Source of the DNA: a gamma proteobacterium symbiont of Taylorina sp. | Lineage (GTDB): Bacteria > Pseudomonadota > Gammaproteobacteria > GRL18 | Assembly: GCA_025655455.1 (NCBI GenBank) | Contig: JAHXIV010000009.1 | Coordinates: 1-57,678 of the forward strand | Length of the DNA stretch: 57,678 nt | Direction: 5' to 3' | Shown here: in pieces, positions 8,840-20,583 of the stretch | Layout: the number at the start of each line of letters is the position of its first letter | Position numbering within the stretch: position 1 is the first letter of the stretch | Made by a program: the position numbers and the translations under genes | Notes under the pieces: model-generated | The model's input: only the letters and a program-made list of their open reading frames with translations | Databases searched by the model: none | Told to the model about the DNA's origin: nothing

Positions 8840-10108
8840 ATGTTATTTGAATCATTTGCTGATGCGCAGTCAACACTGTTTTTGGCTGTTTTTATTGTTG
8901 CCTTTATTCTGGGGGCAGTGGTTAATAAAACCAATTTTTGTACTATGGGTGCTGTGTCAGATATGGTCAATATGGGGGACTATAGTCGTTTTCGATCCTG
9001 GTTATTAGCCATCGCTATTGCTATCACTGGGATTTTGGTCATGGAATTCATGGGTCTTGTTAATGCAGATAATAGCTATCCTCCTTATCGTGCTTCACAA
9101 TTAATCTGGGCGGAAAATATTCTGGGAGGTTTTTTATTTGGTATTGGTATGACTCTGGCCAGCGGTTGTGGAAATAAGACACTGATTCGTATTGGTGGTG
9201 GTAATCTCAAATCCACTATTGTCTTTATCATCATTGCTCTGATTGCATACTTTATGGCCGTACCGCTTCCTGGTGCTGGTGATCAAACACTCTACTCTAT
9301 TATTTTTTATGACTGGATTCGTCCATTGGCTATTTCATTAGAAACTCATCAGGATCTGGGTTCTCTTATTAATAGTGATAACTCACTTGTCACTCGTTCC
9401 ATTGTCGGTGCTGTGATTGTGTTTTTGATGCTGGTCTATATTCTGCGTAGCAAAGGTTTCCGCAATAATAACGATCATTGGCTGGCAGGTATTGTGGTTG
9501 GTGCTGCGGTGTTGGTTTTTTGGTATCTGAGCAGTTCAATGATGGTTGATTTGGTTGATGAAGGTGAGCAGTACAGTCTTTCTGAATACTATGAGAATTG
9601 GGATATGGTGAGTGAATCAGAGGAAGGTAAGCCCGCTCAGGGGGCGGCTCTTTCACCACAATCATTTACTTTTATTAATCCTATTGGTCAAACATTAGGC
9701 TATATCAGTTCGGGTTTACAAAGTAGTGTGTTAACAGCAGGTATTATTTCCGTTTTTGGCGTAATTTTAGGTTCCTTATTCTGGGCATTGATCGGTAAAA
9801 CTTTTAGAATTGAATGGTTTTTTAATCTTAAAGATTTTATTAACCATGTTATAGGCGCTATTTTAATGGGTTTTGGCGGTACTCTGGCAATGGGTTGCAC
9901 TCTTGGTCAGGGCATTACAGGCCTTTCCACCCTGGCTCTAGGTTCAATTCTAGCCTTTGTCAGTATTATTTTTGGCAGCGCCCTGACCATGAAAATTCAA
10001 TATTATCAAATGCTTTATGAAGAAGCATCCTTCTTTGCTGCTCTTATTACTGCTTTAGTTGAGTTAAGATTACTGCCGGCCAGTATGAGAAAACTGGAAG
10101 CGTTGTAA
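8840..10108 (+). CDS. YeeE/YedE (TsuA-type) sulfur-compound permease
   Basis: 422 residues, multi-pass inner-membrane protein with about nine or ten hydrophobic segments. It has the two conserved cysteine boxes of the YeeE/YedE family: CTMGAVSDMVNMGDY with ASGCGNKTLIRIGGGN in the first half, and GGTLAMGCTLGQGITG in the second half. Family members import thiosulfate or related sulfane-sulfur compounds using these cysteines. A charged, low-complexity loop (about 235-275) separates the halves. The start is preceded by GGGGG. No TusA-like partner gene follows here. The gene stands alone between pcm (divergent) and thiC. Confidence 0.88.
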   Translation: MLFESFADAQSTLFLAVFIVAFILGAVVNKTNFCTMGAVSDMVNMGDYSRFRSWLLAIAIAITGILVMEFMGLVNADNSYPPYRASQLIWAENILGGFLFGIGMTLASGCGNKTLIRIGGGNLKSTIVFIIIALIAYFMAVPLPGAGDQTLYSIIFYDWIRPLAISLETHQDLGSLINSDNSLVTRSIVGAVIVFLMLVYILRSKGFRNNNDHWLAGIVVGAAVLVFWYLSSSMMVDLVDEGEQYSLSEYYENWDMVSESEEGKPAQGAALSPQSFTFINPIGQTLGYISSGLQSSVLTAGIISVFGVILGSLFWALIGKTFRIEWFFNLKDFINHVIGAILMGFGGTLAMGCTLGQGITGLSTLALGSILAFVSIIFGSALTMKIQYYQMLYEEASFFAALITALVELRLLPASMRKLEAL

Positions 10109-10175
10109 TTTATGAATGGCCTCATATACTTTTAGTTCAAGTTAATAGATAGAGAATGATATAGAAGTGATTTGA

Positions 10176-12265
<2,090 letters not shown>

Positions 12266-12287
12266 TTACTCGTATGAAAATCAGCTA

Positions 12288-12926
12288 ATGAAAGTTTTTA
12301 AATTAATATTATTCTCTTTTGTTCTATTGAGTCTTTTTTCCTGTGCCAGTCAGAAAGAAACCGTTGAAAGAGAAATAGAAAAAGAACCTCAATCTGAACC
12401 CGCCTCAATTGTGGCATGGAAAAACTTAATTGAGATAAACCAGGATAAATCAGAGATGGAAAAACTGATACTGGTGAATAATTTTTTTAATCAAAATATT
12501 CGCTGGCTGGAAGATAGTGAAATCTGGAAGCAAAAAGATTATTGGGCAACACCTGTAGAAACTTTAACAAAACAGGCGGGTGATTGTGAAGATTTTTGTA
12601 TTGGAAAATATTATACCCTTCTGTCTCTTGGTATTCCGCTGAACAAATTAAAAATGACTTATGTAAAAGATATTGAGCTCAATCAGGCACATATGGTTTT
12701 AACCTATTATGCCTATAAAGGATCTGAACCTCTGGTGCTGGATAATAAGAATAAAAAAATTTTAAAGGGTTCTCAGCGTACTGATCTCAAACCTGTGTAT
12801 AGTTTTAATGGAGACGGTACATGGATTTCCAAACAAAATAAGCTGGGGCAAAAAGTGGGCAGCAGCGGACGTAACCGCTTATGGGCTGAATTATCTGAGA
12901 GAATGCTAAAAGAAAATAGCAGGTAA
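12288..12926 (+). CDS. LapG-like transglutaminase-fold cysteine peptidase, lipoprotein
   Basis: 212 residues. The N-terminus ends in LLSLFSCASQK, a lipobox, so the protein is probably an outer- or inner-membrane lipoprotein. The catalytic triad of the BTLCP (DUF920) family is visible: Cys in QAGDCEDFCIGKY, His in NQAHMVLTYY and Asp in LVLDNKNK. In LapG this fold cuts RTX adhesins at a periplasmic di-alanine site to release biofilm cells. No LapD or adhesin gene is in the window, so the target is unknown. The gene follows thiC by 22 bases but is functionally unrelated. Its last 48 bases are duplicated at 13412-13458. Confidence 0.8.
   Translation: MKVFKLILFSFVLLSLFSCASQKETVEREIEKEPQSEPASIVAWKNLIEINQDKSEMEKLILVNNFFNQNIRWLEDSEIWKQKDYWATPVETLTKQAGDCEDFCIGKYYTLLSLGIPLNKLKMTYVKDIELNQAHMVLTYYAYKGSEPLVLDNKNKKILKGSQRTDLKPVYSFNGDGTWISKQNKLGQKVGSSGRNRLWAELSERMLKENSR
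12879..12926 (+). repeat. Direct repeat, copy 1 (3' end of LapG-like gene)
   Basis: The last 48 bases of the LapG-like gene (TTATGGGCTGAATT ... AATAGCAGGTAA) recur at 13412-13458 with a few changes. The 485 bases between the copies contain a DUF4143 gene remnant on the opposite strand. Confidence 0.85.
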
Positions 12927-12999
12927 CGACTTAAAACACATCAATAAAAAATTTCCTTTGCCTTATGTATTTATGAGTGGAAAATTCACGAGTCTTGAT

Positions 13000-13362
13000 T
13001 CAGTAAGCTGCTATAGGATTTGATTTTAACCCCCTTGTTCTTTTTCTAAAGTTATTATAATGATGCGGCAATAAAAAAAGAATATAACTTGCCTGTAATA
13101 CGGACAACCATGAGTCAATGGTTTTACTATCAACACCAATATCATTTCCTAAGCGTGACTTATTGATCAGTTGTCCCACATTAGCTGCACATAATCTTAA
13201 AAAAGCATTAAACTGCTGCATATTTTTTATGTTTTCAAGTGATTCATAGGCCATATCAGGAAAGCAAAGCTTTGTCAGAGCCTGTAATCGTAATAACAGG
13301 GTATTGCTTAAATAGCTCAATAATATGTTTTTGTAATTTTCTTTTATACATAATTGGTACAA
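13000..13362 (-). pseudogene. ATPase (AAA_14/DUF4143) C-terminal fragment
   Basis: 120 codons of which the middle, about residues 45-110, matches the DUF4143 part of AAA-type ATPases: NAFLRLCAANVGQLIN, then KTIDSWLSVLQASYILFLLP and HHYNNFRKR. The Walker A/B half (N-terminal) is missing, and so is the end that normally continues with the K-x-Y-F-x-D box. It is therefore a remnant. It sits between two copies of the LapG-like gene end and is transcribed opposite to it, which suggests that it arrived by insertion. Confidence 0.7.
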
Positions 13363-13411
13363 TTTAGGAGTTTGATTCCTAAATTGTACTAATTTTTAAG
13401 CAAATGTTTAG

Positions 13412-13458
13412 TTATGGGCTGAATTGTCTGAGAGAATGGCGAAAAAAATAGCAGGTAA
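13412..13458 (+). repeat. Direct repeat, copy 2
   Basis: This is a near-copy of 12879-12926, with a small number of substitutions and one missing base. It is directly followed by the hairpin at 13464-13487, which may be the original terminator of the LapG-like gene, now displaced by the insertion. Confidence 0.85.
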
Positions 13459-13463
13459 ATAAA

Positions 13464-13487
13464 CGCATATAGTTCTGACTATATGCG
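13464..13487. terminator. Hairpin between convergent genes
   Basis: CGCATATAG and CTATATGCG pair perfectly (9 bp) around TTCTGA, between the LapG-like gene region and the convergent metallopeptidase gene. There is no strong T-run (only CCTTTT further on), so a terminator role is likely but not certain. It could serve both strands. Confidence 0.5.
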
Positions 13488-13499
13488 CTGATTATCCTT

Positions 13500-16310
13500 T
13501 TATGGTGATGTAACGGTTATAGTCGTTATACCACTGCCATCATCGTCCAGAGTTGTATGTTCAATTCCCGTTACTATAAATCCAACCGATGGAACACTGG
13601 TCTTAAGTCCACCTTTGGTGATACTGCAGGTTCCTAAAGCACCTGTTGTGCAGGAATCAGTGCCTTTTGCTCCACTGACCCATTCACCTGTTACTATTGC
13701 GTCTGATACAGGAGCACCCTTATTATCATGGACAGTGGTAGTTACGGTGGCTGACCATTTGTTTCTGACTTGTTCAGCTACATCGGCAAGATCCGCTATG
13801 TGCATGTATACTGCTGCATCGGGGTCAGTAATGGTGACTGTAATCGTATCTGTACCAGCTTTATCTGCGCTGTCGGTAACTGATGCAGTAATCACATGAG
13901 CGCCGATTGTCAAATCTGAAATGCTGATACTATTTCCATTGCCAATACCAGTGCCATCAGATGTCCAAATAATATTTAATGAACTATCATCGTCTTCGAA
14001 GTCAGTGGCAGTAGCAGAGAATATGATATTCTCCTCCATAGCTGCCTGATGACCATCAAGTGGTTCACTAATATTCACCACTGGAGCCTGATCCCCCGGT
14101 TCTCCACCGGAGATAACCTCAATACGGTGGACAGTGATGGTATCAGCAACCCCACGGCCAGGACTCTGATCAGTGTCAATCACATGGATCTCCAGGCTTT
14201 GCGTATTCAAAGGGAGTATTGCTGATAGTGTCTGAGAACCCGTACCATTTTCCAGGGTAGCGAAATTAATGAATGCACCGTCACCATTTACGGCATAAGA
14301 AAAAATAAAGTCATCTCCTTCATTATTGGCCGGTGCTTCCACATTGATATCGAGGCTGATATTAGAACCAGGCTCAATACCTGTGATGTTCCAGATATGT
14401 TCCAGAGCACTCACACGTTTAGTGGGTCTGCCGCCCTGATGCACCTCGCTTAATATCTCACTACCAATATCATTAGCCGTATCAAGGTAGGAACCGCTAC
14501 TAACCAGCCCTGTAATTGTTGTTTCACTGCTGACAAAGCTGCTGACGGGGGCTGAAATATTAATTGCCGTTGTTGTATTCGATACGTCTGTACCCACACT
14601 ATTATAAACTTCAAGCTGATAAACATAGGAGCCATTAGCCAGATTATTATCTGCAAAGCTGTCACTATCTTTTTCCAGAGTAGCAATCAATACTGCTGTT
14701 TCACCCTCTTTTTGTCGGTAGACATAGTAAGCTGCTTCATTAGATTCGGTTGTTGAAGTCTGATCAGTCCACACCAAAAGAATATTGTTTTCACCTGCTA
14801 AAGAAGCGATGACATCTGATGGTGCAACAGGAGCACTGGTATAGATAAAGTCTTCCGGAACAGTACCATTAATAAAGTACTGACCGATACTGCCATAATC
14901 AGAATAACCATCCACAGGCGTCCTGACACCAACCCCTGCAATAGCCAGGATATAACGACCCGCCGAGACAGAAGCTGTTATTGTGGCAAAAGTATCATTA
15001 GTCGGGTTATCTTGAGTAATAAGATTTCCAGCTTCATCATAAAGACTTGCCTGTATGTCAATATTCATACCGTTATAGGTATGTGGTACATAGTTGTCGA
15101 GCCATGCAGGGCTTATTTGAAGGTCAATATTACCGACGCCTGCATCAACATAGAATAAATCAATATCTGAACGATCTTCAATGATGCCCTTATTAAAAGG
15201 GCTGAAATTTCCCGGGTCGGAAACCGGATTGGTTGCTGAAATTGTAGTGGCATCGCTTCTAAGCAAAGCAGTCGCATTTGCAAAATTTATATCTTCATGA
15301 TCATCATTGCGATAGCTGAGATGACCACGGATGGCTTCAAGATCATCTTGCTGATTATTAGCGTTCAGGTATTCACCCTTGCTCCATTGAGTGACATTGG
15401 CATAATAACCAACCCCCATAATAGGTGCCCAATCGGTGTTGCCGTTGCCATGTCCTGTATAATAGCCAACAGTAGAACTACCATCATGTGATAAACCAAG
15501 ATTATGTCCCAGCTCGTGTGAGGCTGCTTCAGAAATACTGTGTACACTACCGACACCATCGAGAAAAACCAGGGCTGGTTGGTAATATGTGTAAGAGCCT
15601 TCACCCCAAACACCAACATAAGCAACACCACCGCAACTGCAGTTATAGATTTCGTTGCCATACTCATCTGCTTTACGGGTCACAAGAATATGCCCGACAT
15701 TAGAGTTAAAGGATGATGGCTCCTCGGTAGTCACATCAATATCGAAGGGAGCATAATCTTCCGCCACACGTTTCCAGACTTCTGCAATCGAATCCAGTTC
15801 TGGCTGACTAAAAGAACTCTCATTACCATCTGTATCGTAGGGACGCATATAGAGAGAATTAGCAGTGCCGTTATTCCATATTGTGCCAGTGATGACATGT
15901 CCATTCATATCCAGATAGACCGTACGGGATGCCCCTGGCTTGCTATGTAGTGAAAAGGCTTCTGTCTGACTTATCTCAGATAATACCGGAGTTGAACTTT
16001 CCTCAGATTCTGCTTCAGCGTTTTCATGTATTGGATCTTCATAGAAAATACCACCGCGCTGGTCAACTCGAAGAAAGGCGATATCAGCTGCCGGAAACTC
16101 AAAGCGACGCAACCAGCCGAGCGCTCGCTGCTGAGCTGGTTCAGGTAAATTTTCTAGTGCTGTGCGAAATTCACCAAATGGCAGAGCATTGATGCTCACG
16201 GGTAAGTCTTTATTGAAAATCCCCCCCATGGCGTTGTTTGACTGGGCAAAAACAATCCCAGAAATAAGAAATACTTGCATCAATAATAAAATGAATAGTC
16301 GTTTTAACAT
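13500..16310 (-). CDS. Secreted zinc metallopeptidase with C-terminal Ig-like domains
   Basis: 936 residues with a signal peptide (1-22). The peptidase part (about 130-340) has the metzincin zinc site HELGHNLGLSHD (from about residue 264) and a Met-turn candidate APIMGVGYY. Before the zinc site lies a Cys pair (YNCSCGG). Residues about 380-490 look like a pre-peptidase C-terminal-type beta domain (DIDLFYVDAGVGNIDLQISP). About 495-580 is a fibronectin type III-like domain, about 740-830 a cadherin/PKD-like domain (APVVNISEPLDGH), and the last 90 residues an Ig-like (invasin-type) domain with KGAPVSDAIVTGEW. It is likely extracellular or surface-bound. The target is unknown. Confidence 0.85.
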   Translation of the reverse strand: MLKRLFILLLMQVFLISGIVFAQSNNAMGGIFNKDLPVSINALPFGEFRTALENLPEPAQQRALGWLRRFEFPAADIAFLRVDQRGGIFYEDPIHENAEAESEESSTPVLSEISQTEAFSLHSKPGASRTVYLDMNGHVITGTIWNNGTANSLYMRPYDTDGNESSFSQPELDSIAEVWKRVAEDYAPFDIDVTTEEPSSFNSNVGHILVTRKADEYGNEIYNCSCGGVAYVGVWGEGSYTYYQPALVFLDGVGSVHSISEAASHELGHNLGLSHDGSSTVGYYTGHGNGNTDWAPIMGVGYYANVTQWSKGEYLNANNQQDDLEAIRGHLSYRNDDHEDINFANATALLRSDATTISATNPVSDPGNFSPFNKGIIEDRSDIDLFYVDAGVGNIDLQISPAWLDNYVPHTYNGMNIDIQASLYDEAGNLITQDNPTNDTFATITASVSAGRYILAIAGVGVRTPVDGYSDYGSIGQYFINGTVPEDFIYTSAPVAPSDVIASLAGENNILLVWTDQTSTTESNEAAYYVYRQKEGETAVLIATLEKDSDSFADNNLANGSYVYQLEVYNSVGTDVSNTTTAINISAPVSSFVSSETTITGLVSSGSYLDTANDIGSEILSEVHQGGRPTKRVSALEHIWNITGIEPGSNISLDINVEAPANNEGDDFIFSYAVNGDGAFINFATLENGTGSQTLSAILPLNTQSLEIHVIDTDQSPGRGVADTITVHRIEVISGGEPGDQAPVVNISEPLDGHQAAMEENIIFSATATDFEDDDSSLNIIWTSDGTGIGNGNSISISDLTIGAHVITASVTDSADKAGTDTITVTITDPDAAVYMHIADLADVAEQVRNKWSATVTTTVHDNKGAPVSDAIVTGEWVSGAKGTDSCTTGALGTCSITKGGLKTSVPSVGFIVTGIEHTTLDDDGSGITTITVTSP

Positions 16311-16693
16311 TTTCTAGTTCCTTTTCTATATCCGTAATAGATAAACTGAGGCATTTTACATGCCAGAGTCTGATTCTACATCAGATAAAATAAAATGATT
16401 GTCGGCTAAGTCATGTTTTGAATAAAAATGCTGTAGCAGCAGGATTTTTCTTGGATAATACGACTGCCTTGTTTGTATTGATTTGAAAGTTTATTTTCTA
16501 ATAATATGACATTTTTTGTCAATTTATTACAAAAATATTTTTAGTCTGATTCCGATCCCTGTTTTATAAATAATAAACTCACTGAATTCCGGTATTTCCA
16601 GGTAGTTTGCCTATGGAAGTTTTAAAAATAAATACTTGACTAAAGTGCTTGGTTATTATAGGATCCGCCTCTTGTTAAATAAGGTGTTTTCCT
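16311..16693. other. Intergenic region, no gene seen
   Basis: 383 AT-rich bases between divergent genes, with no convincing reading frame. A weak promoter-like pair may serve the small membrane protein: TTGACT at 16636-16641 and a TATTATA-like box at 16654-16660. The spacing is shorter than ideal, so this is tentative. AAGGTG lies in front of the ATG at 16694. Confidence 0.5.
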
Positions 16694-16915
16694 ATGGATT
16701 TATTAAAAATTATTCTTGCTATTTTTATGCTGTCTTTTGTCACTCTCTTTTTCGGTGTTTCAGGTATTATAGAACACAAATCACCTGCAGATATTGCATC
16801 ATTGACTTTATTGGGTTCGAGTTTCATGAGCTATTTTGAGTATCATGCTCTTATTATTATAGGGGCATTAAGCCTGACCTTATCTATATGGTTTCTGGAA
16901 AGGGAATTACACTAA
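16694..16915 (+). CDS. Small two-helix membrane protein, unknown
   Basis: 73 residues with AAGGTG 8 bases before the ATG. Two hydrophobic segments (about 4-24 and 50-67) are joined by a short polar loop (EHKSPADIAS), and the C-terminus (ERELH) is charged. I do not recognise a family. Its stop lies 5 bases from the end of convergent priA. The good ribosome site and well-placed membrane segments argue that it is real. Confidence 0.6.
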   Translation: MDLLKIILAIFMLSFVTLFFGVSGIIEHKSPADIASLTLLGSSFMSYFEYHALIIIGALSLTLSIWFLERELH

Positions 16916-16920
16916 ATCAC

Positions 16921-19167
16921 TTAACTCAAGTCCTGAGGATCAAAGTCAATTGACCAGTGTACTCTTTGAGCGGCTTTATTGGCTTCAACACTTTTTATTA
17001 ACTCCTCAAATAGATAATGCAAATACTTCCTTTGATCAGTCTGAACTAATAACTGCCCCCGGTATTTTCCGGCTTTCTTTTCCATAGGAGCAGGGACAGG
17101 ACCCAGTAACTGGCAATGATTATCTGTTGGCAGATTTTGTTTAATGGAGCTTAATGCCTGAAAACAATATTCCAGAAATATCTGATAGTTTTCAATTTTA
17201 TTGGCTTCGGCTCGAATCATTGCCTGATACGCATAAGGCGGTAGTAACAATTCCTTGCGTTCCTGTAATACTTTTTCAGCAAATCCAGTATAACCGAAGT
17301 TTAATAAGGTATTGAGCATTTCATCTTCAGGATGTGCCGTTTGCAGCACCACCTGTCCTTTTTTCTCTGCTCTGCCGGCGCGACCGGAAACCTGAACAAT
17401 GAGTTGTGCAAGACGCTCAGGAGCACGAAAATCTACAGAATATAAACCCTGATCAATATCTAAAATGGCGACTAAAGTGACATTGGGAAAGTGGTGTCCC
17501 TTGGCTAACATCTGGGTGCCGATTAATATTTGCCGCTTGCCGTTTTTTACTGTTTCAAGCATCTTCTGCAGAGCATCTTTGCGTTGTGTGGTATCACGAT
17601 CAATACGGATGACTTCAATATCAGGAAATAATTCATTGACAATTTTTTCTACCCGTTCTGTCCCGACACCCAGGCAGGACAATTCTGTATGAGCACATTC
17701 CGGGCACTGAGCCGGAAGGGTCTGTTCTGTCTGGCAATGATGACAACGCAGGCGGTTGTGGCCATGATGATAGGTTAATTTAGCATCACAGCGATGACAA
17801 TGACTGATCCAGCCGCATTTATTGCAAAGTAAAACCGGAGCATAGCCGCGGCGGTTTTGAAATAATAATACCTGATTATCTTTTTCCAGATGTTTTTTTA
17901 TGAGATCAATGAGTGTCCGGCTGATACCATGCAGCAATGTTTGGCCGCGCACATCAATTAAATAAGTTTCAGGTGGTTTAGCACCTCCTGCTCTTTGATG
18001 CAGCAGTAAGTGAGTCATTTTCTTTGTTTGACAAAGGTAAAGTGATTCCATAGAAGGTGTCGCTGTACCGAGAATAATTGGAATTTTGGCATGATTAGCA
18101 CGCACCAGGGCAATATCTTTAGCTGAATAGCGAATGCCGTTTTGTTGCTTAAAAGAAATATCATGTTCTTCATCAATAATAATGGCACCCAGATCCGGCA
18201 TGGGGGTAAAAACAGCAGAGCGGGTACCGATTAAAATACGCACCTCACCACTGATACATTGCTGCCAGACTATCATGCGCTGAGTATTATTGAGTCCGGA
18301 GTGCAAGGTTTTAATTGCGACAGAAAAACGGGCTTCAAAGCGCTCAATCAATTGTGGTGTCAGCCCTATTTCAGGCACTAAAACTAATACCTGTTTTTTA
18401 TTTTCCAATTGTTGTTTAATAAAGGATAAATAAACTTCTGTTTTTCCACTGCCGGTAATACCATCAATCAAACTGGCATGATACTGATTATCATATTGCA
18501 TAAGATGATTAACAGCAGTCTGCTGTTCTGGATTTAACAATAAACCCGGCTGCTTGCTGATTCCGGCCTGTGTTATAGCGTCAATGTCCGGAGATGCAAT
18601 AGTTCTTGCTTCAACCCATTGTTTTTCTATCAATGTTTTTAAGGCATTTTGCCATTGTCCTTCCTGACGGGATGCGAACTGTTCTTTGCTGACTCCGCAG
18701 GATGATTGTTTAAGTTGTAATAAAATACTATGCTGTCGTACTGCTCTTTTTAGAATGTTCCAGTCTGCATTTTGTCCTTTTTCTGTGAGAAACCATTGCT
18801 TGTTTTGAGGCTCCAGATTGATTTCTTTTTTTCTATAGTGTACCGGTAAGGCAATTTGAAAAACCTCTCCAATGGGATGATGATAATAGCCGGCGACCCA
18901 GTTGAGTAGTTGAATGATCTGCTCAGATAGAACAGGTTTTTTATCTAAAACATTACTGATAGGGCGTAATTTTTTTAGTTCAATATCTGTATGCTGCGAC
19001 TGTCCCAGCACAATGGCAATTTTTTGACTGCACCCGAAAGGAACCAGTACACGCATACCCGGCAGGATATCGGCTGGATTTATAGTATCAGATAGCAGAT
19101 AATCAAACTTTCTTCGCAGAGGCGCAGGCACTGCAACCTGAATAATGGGCTGTGTTGTTTGTGACAT
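16921..19167 (-). CDS. priA: Primosomal replication restart helicase PriA
   Basis: 748 residues. PriA reloads the replisome at stalled forks and is a 3'-5' superfamily 2 helicase. The order is: N-terminal DNA-binding domain (1-105, QVAVPAPLRRKFDYLL), Walker A GITGSGKTEVYL (about 240), DEEH box IIDEEHDISFKQQ (about 335), GTATPS, and the zinc-binding region (about 450-500) with paired cysteines CNKCGW, CHRCDAKL, CHHCQTE and CPECAH. These are followed by GTERVEKIV and VSGRAGRAEKKGQV. Full family length. It is divergent from the fructosamine kinase gene with a short gap. Confidence 0.97.
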   Translation of the reverse strand: MSQTTQPIIQVAVPAPLRRKFDYLLSDTINPADILPGMRVLVPFGCSQKIAIVLGQSQHTDIELKKLRPISNVLDKKPVLSEQIIQLLNWVAGYYHHPIGEVFQIALPVHYRKKEINLEPQNKQWFLTEKGQNADWNILKRAVRQHSILLQLKQSSCGVSKEQFASRQEGQWQNALKTLIEKQWVEARTIASPDIDAITQAGISKQPGLLLNPEQQTAVNHLMQYDNQYHASLIDGITGSGKTEVYLSFIKQQLENKKQVLVLVPEIGLTPQLIERFEARFSVAIKTLHSGLNNTQRMIVWQQCISGEVRILIGTRSAVFTPMPDLGAIIIDEEHDISFKQQNGIRYSAKDIALVRANHAKIPIILGTATPSMESLYLCQTKKMTHLLLHQRAGGAKPPETYLIDVRGQTLLHGISRTLIDLIKKHLEKDNQVLLFQNRRGYAPVLLCNKCGWISHCHRCDAKLTYHHGHNRLRCHHCQTEQTLPAQCPECAHTELSCLGVGTERVEKIVNELFPDIEVIRIDRDTTQRKDALQKMLETVKNGKRQILIGTQMLAKGHHFPNVTLVAILDIDQGLYSVDFRAPERLAQLIVQVSGRAGRAEKKGQVVLQTAHPEDEMLNTLLNFGYTGFAEKVLQERKELLLPPYAYQAMIRAEANKIENYQIFLEYCFQALSSIKQNLPTDNHCQLLGPVPAPMEKKAGKYRGQLLVQTDQRKYLHYLFEELIKSVEANKAAQRVHWSIDFDPQDLS

Positions 19168-19204
19168 GATCTCTGAATTTTAAGCTAAATTGATATTATT
19201 CTCT

Positions 19205-20086
19205 ATGACCTATTGGCAATCAATCTCTGAGCAAATCAGCCACAGTACCGGCAAATCCTTTCAGATCACACAGAAAACCCCGGTTTCAGGAGGTGATATT
19301 AATTCTGCCTATCAGATCAGCGGATTTAACCGGCAGGGTGAACTACTGCATTATTTTGTCAAACTCAACTCTGCAGATCTTGAGACTATGTTTCAGGTTG
19401 AATATGACAGTCTTAATGAATTGTCACAAAATAAAATGATGCGTATCCCAAAAGCAGTTTGTTATGGTGTGAGCAAGGATCAAAGTTATCTTGTTTTAGA
19501 ATATATCTCTATGAACTTTAAGGGGGACTCTAAAGCAATGGGATCTGCTCTGGCTCAGATGCATAAAATTATCGCCAGTCAATATGGCTGGCAGCATAAT
19601 AACTTTATCGGCAGCACACCACAAAATAATCACAATCACACCGACTGGCTCAGTTTCTGGCGTGATGAAAGAATGATCCCACAATTTAAAATGCTTTATG
19701 ATAAGGGGTATCAGTCTTATTTATCACCCTTATCAGAGCAATTACTGAGTCGACTGGATTCATTATTAAAAAATTATAATCCTCCAGCCTCGTTATTACA
19801 TGGTGATCTCTGGTCTGGAAATTATGCCTATGATGAAAATTTAAAACCTGTTATTTTTGATCCTGCGATATATTATGGTGATAGAGAAACTGATCTGGCG
19901 ATGACGGAACTTTTTGGTGGTTTTGATGCAGGCTTTTATTCTGCTTATAATGAGGTTTTGCCATTAGATGAGGGATACAAAATGCGAAAAACATTGTACA
20001 ATCTCTATCATATTCTGAATCATGCCAATTTATTCGGTACTTCATATTTAAATCAGGCGATAAATATGATGGAGAGACTCTGTTAA
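19205..20086 (+). CDS. Fructosamine/ketosamine-3-kinase family protein
   Basis: About 293 residues from ATG 19205 (MTYWQSISEQIS). An upstream TTG at 19190 is less likely. The protein-kinase-like fold has the small-lobe GGDINSAYQI loop, the invariant Lys strand YFVKLN, and the catalytic HGDLWSGNY followed by FDPAIYYGDRETDLAM. These are the conserved strings of the fructosamine kinase family (YniA in E. coli), which removes early glycation products by phosphorylating them. It could instead act on another sugar amine. FliL-like and pilU genes follow, probably as separate functions. Confidence 0.9.
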   Translation: MTYWQSISEQISHSTGKSFQITQKTPVSGGDINSAYQISGFNRQGELLHYFVKLNSADLETMFQVEYDSLNELSQNKMMRIPKAVCYGVSKDQSYLVLEYISMNFKGDSKAMGSALAQMHKIIASQYGWQHNNFIGSTPQNNHNHTDWLSFWRDERMIPQFKMLYDKGYQSYLSPLSEQLLSRLDSLLKNYNPPASLLHGDLWSGNYAYDENLKPVIFDPAIYYGDRETDLAMTELFGGFDAGFYSAYNEVLPLDEGYKMRKTLYNLYHILNHANLFGTSYLNQAINMMERLC

Positions 20087-20118
20087 TTGACATAACACAA
20101 TTATATTGGACAACTATT

Positions 20119-20562
20119 ATGCAAAAGATGAATAATTTAACACTACCCTTAAATAACTACCTGAAAGTATTATTGCTTCTTATCCTGGCAGTCGGCCTAA
20201 TGACTCCTCTTTATGCTGCAGATGAAGAAGAGGAAGAGGTTGATGAAACCGTATACTTTGAATTATCACCGCCATTTGTGGTGAATTTACAAACCAAAGA
20301 ACGCAGAATGCGTTTCCTTCAGGTTCGGCTTCAGGTTTTGGGTTTACCTGAAGCCATTGAAGCGGTGAAAACACATGATGCGCCTTTGCGAGATGTGATC
20401 ATTACTGCACTGTCTGCTCAAACCAGAGACAGTGTGAATACACCAAAAAAGAAAAAAGCACTGCAGCTGGAAATACAAAAAGAAGTTGAAAAAGTTCTGG
20501 AAGATCTGACAGGTAACAAACAGATTGAAGGCCTGTATTTTACCAATTTTGTGATTCAATAA
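20119..20562 (+). CDS. FliL-like membrane/periplasmic protein
   Basis: 147 residues. An N-terminal hydrophobic segment (about 14-34) is followed by an acidic stretch (ADEEEEEVDE) and a FliL-type domain: VYFELSPPFVVNL, RRMRFLQVRLQVL, HDAPLRDVIITALS and the C-terminal IEGLYFTNFVIQ. FliL binds the flagellar stator. No other flagellar gene is in the window, and pilU lies 230 bases downstream. Many gammaproteobacteria carry such a stand-alone FliL family gene. The role here is unproven. The segment could be a signal peptide (cleavage near YAADE) or a membrane anchor. Confidence 0.8.
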   Translation: MQKMNNLTLPLNNYLKVLLLLILAVGLMTPLYAADEEEEEVDETVYFELSPPFVVNLQTKERRMRFLQVRLQVLGLPEAIEAVKTHDAPLRDVIITALSAQTRDSVNTPKKKKALQLEIQKEVEKVLEDLTGNKQIEGLYFTNFVIQ

Positions 20563-20583
20563 TTGACAATAGACTATTGTATT

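Noticed and set aside
13615..13899. Plus-strand gene opposite the metallopeptidase
   Set aside because: Shadow frame in a Thr/Val-rich repeat region of the real gene.
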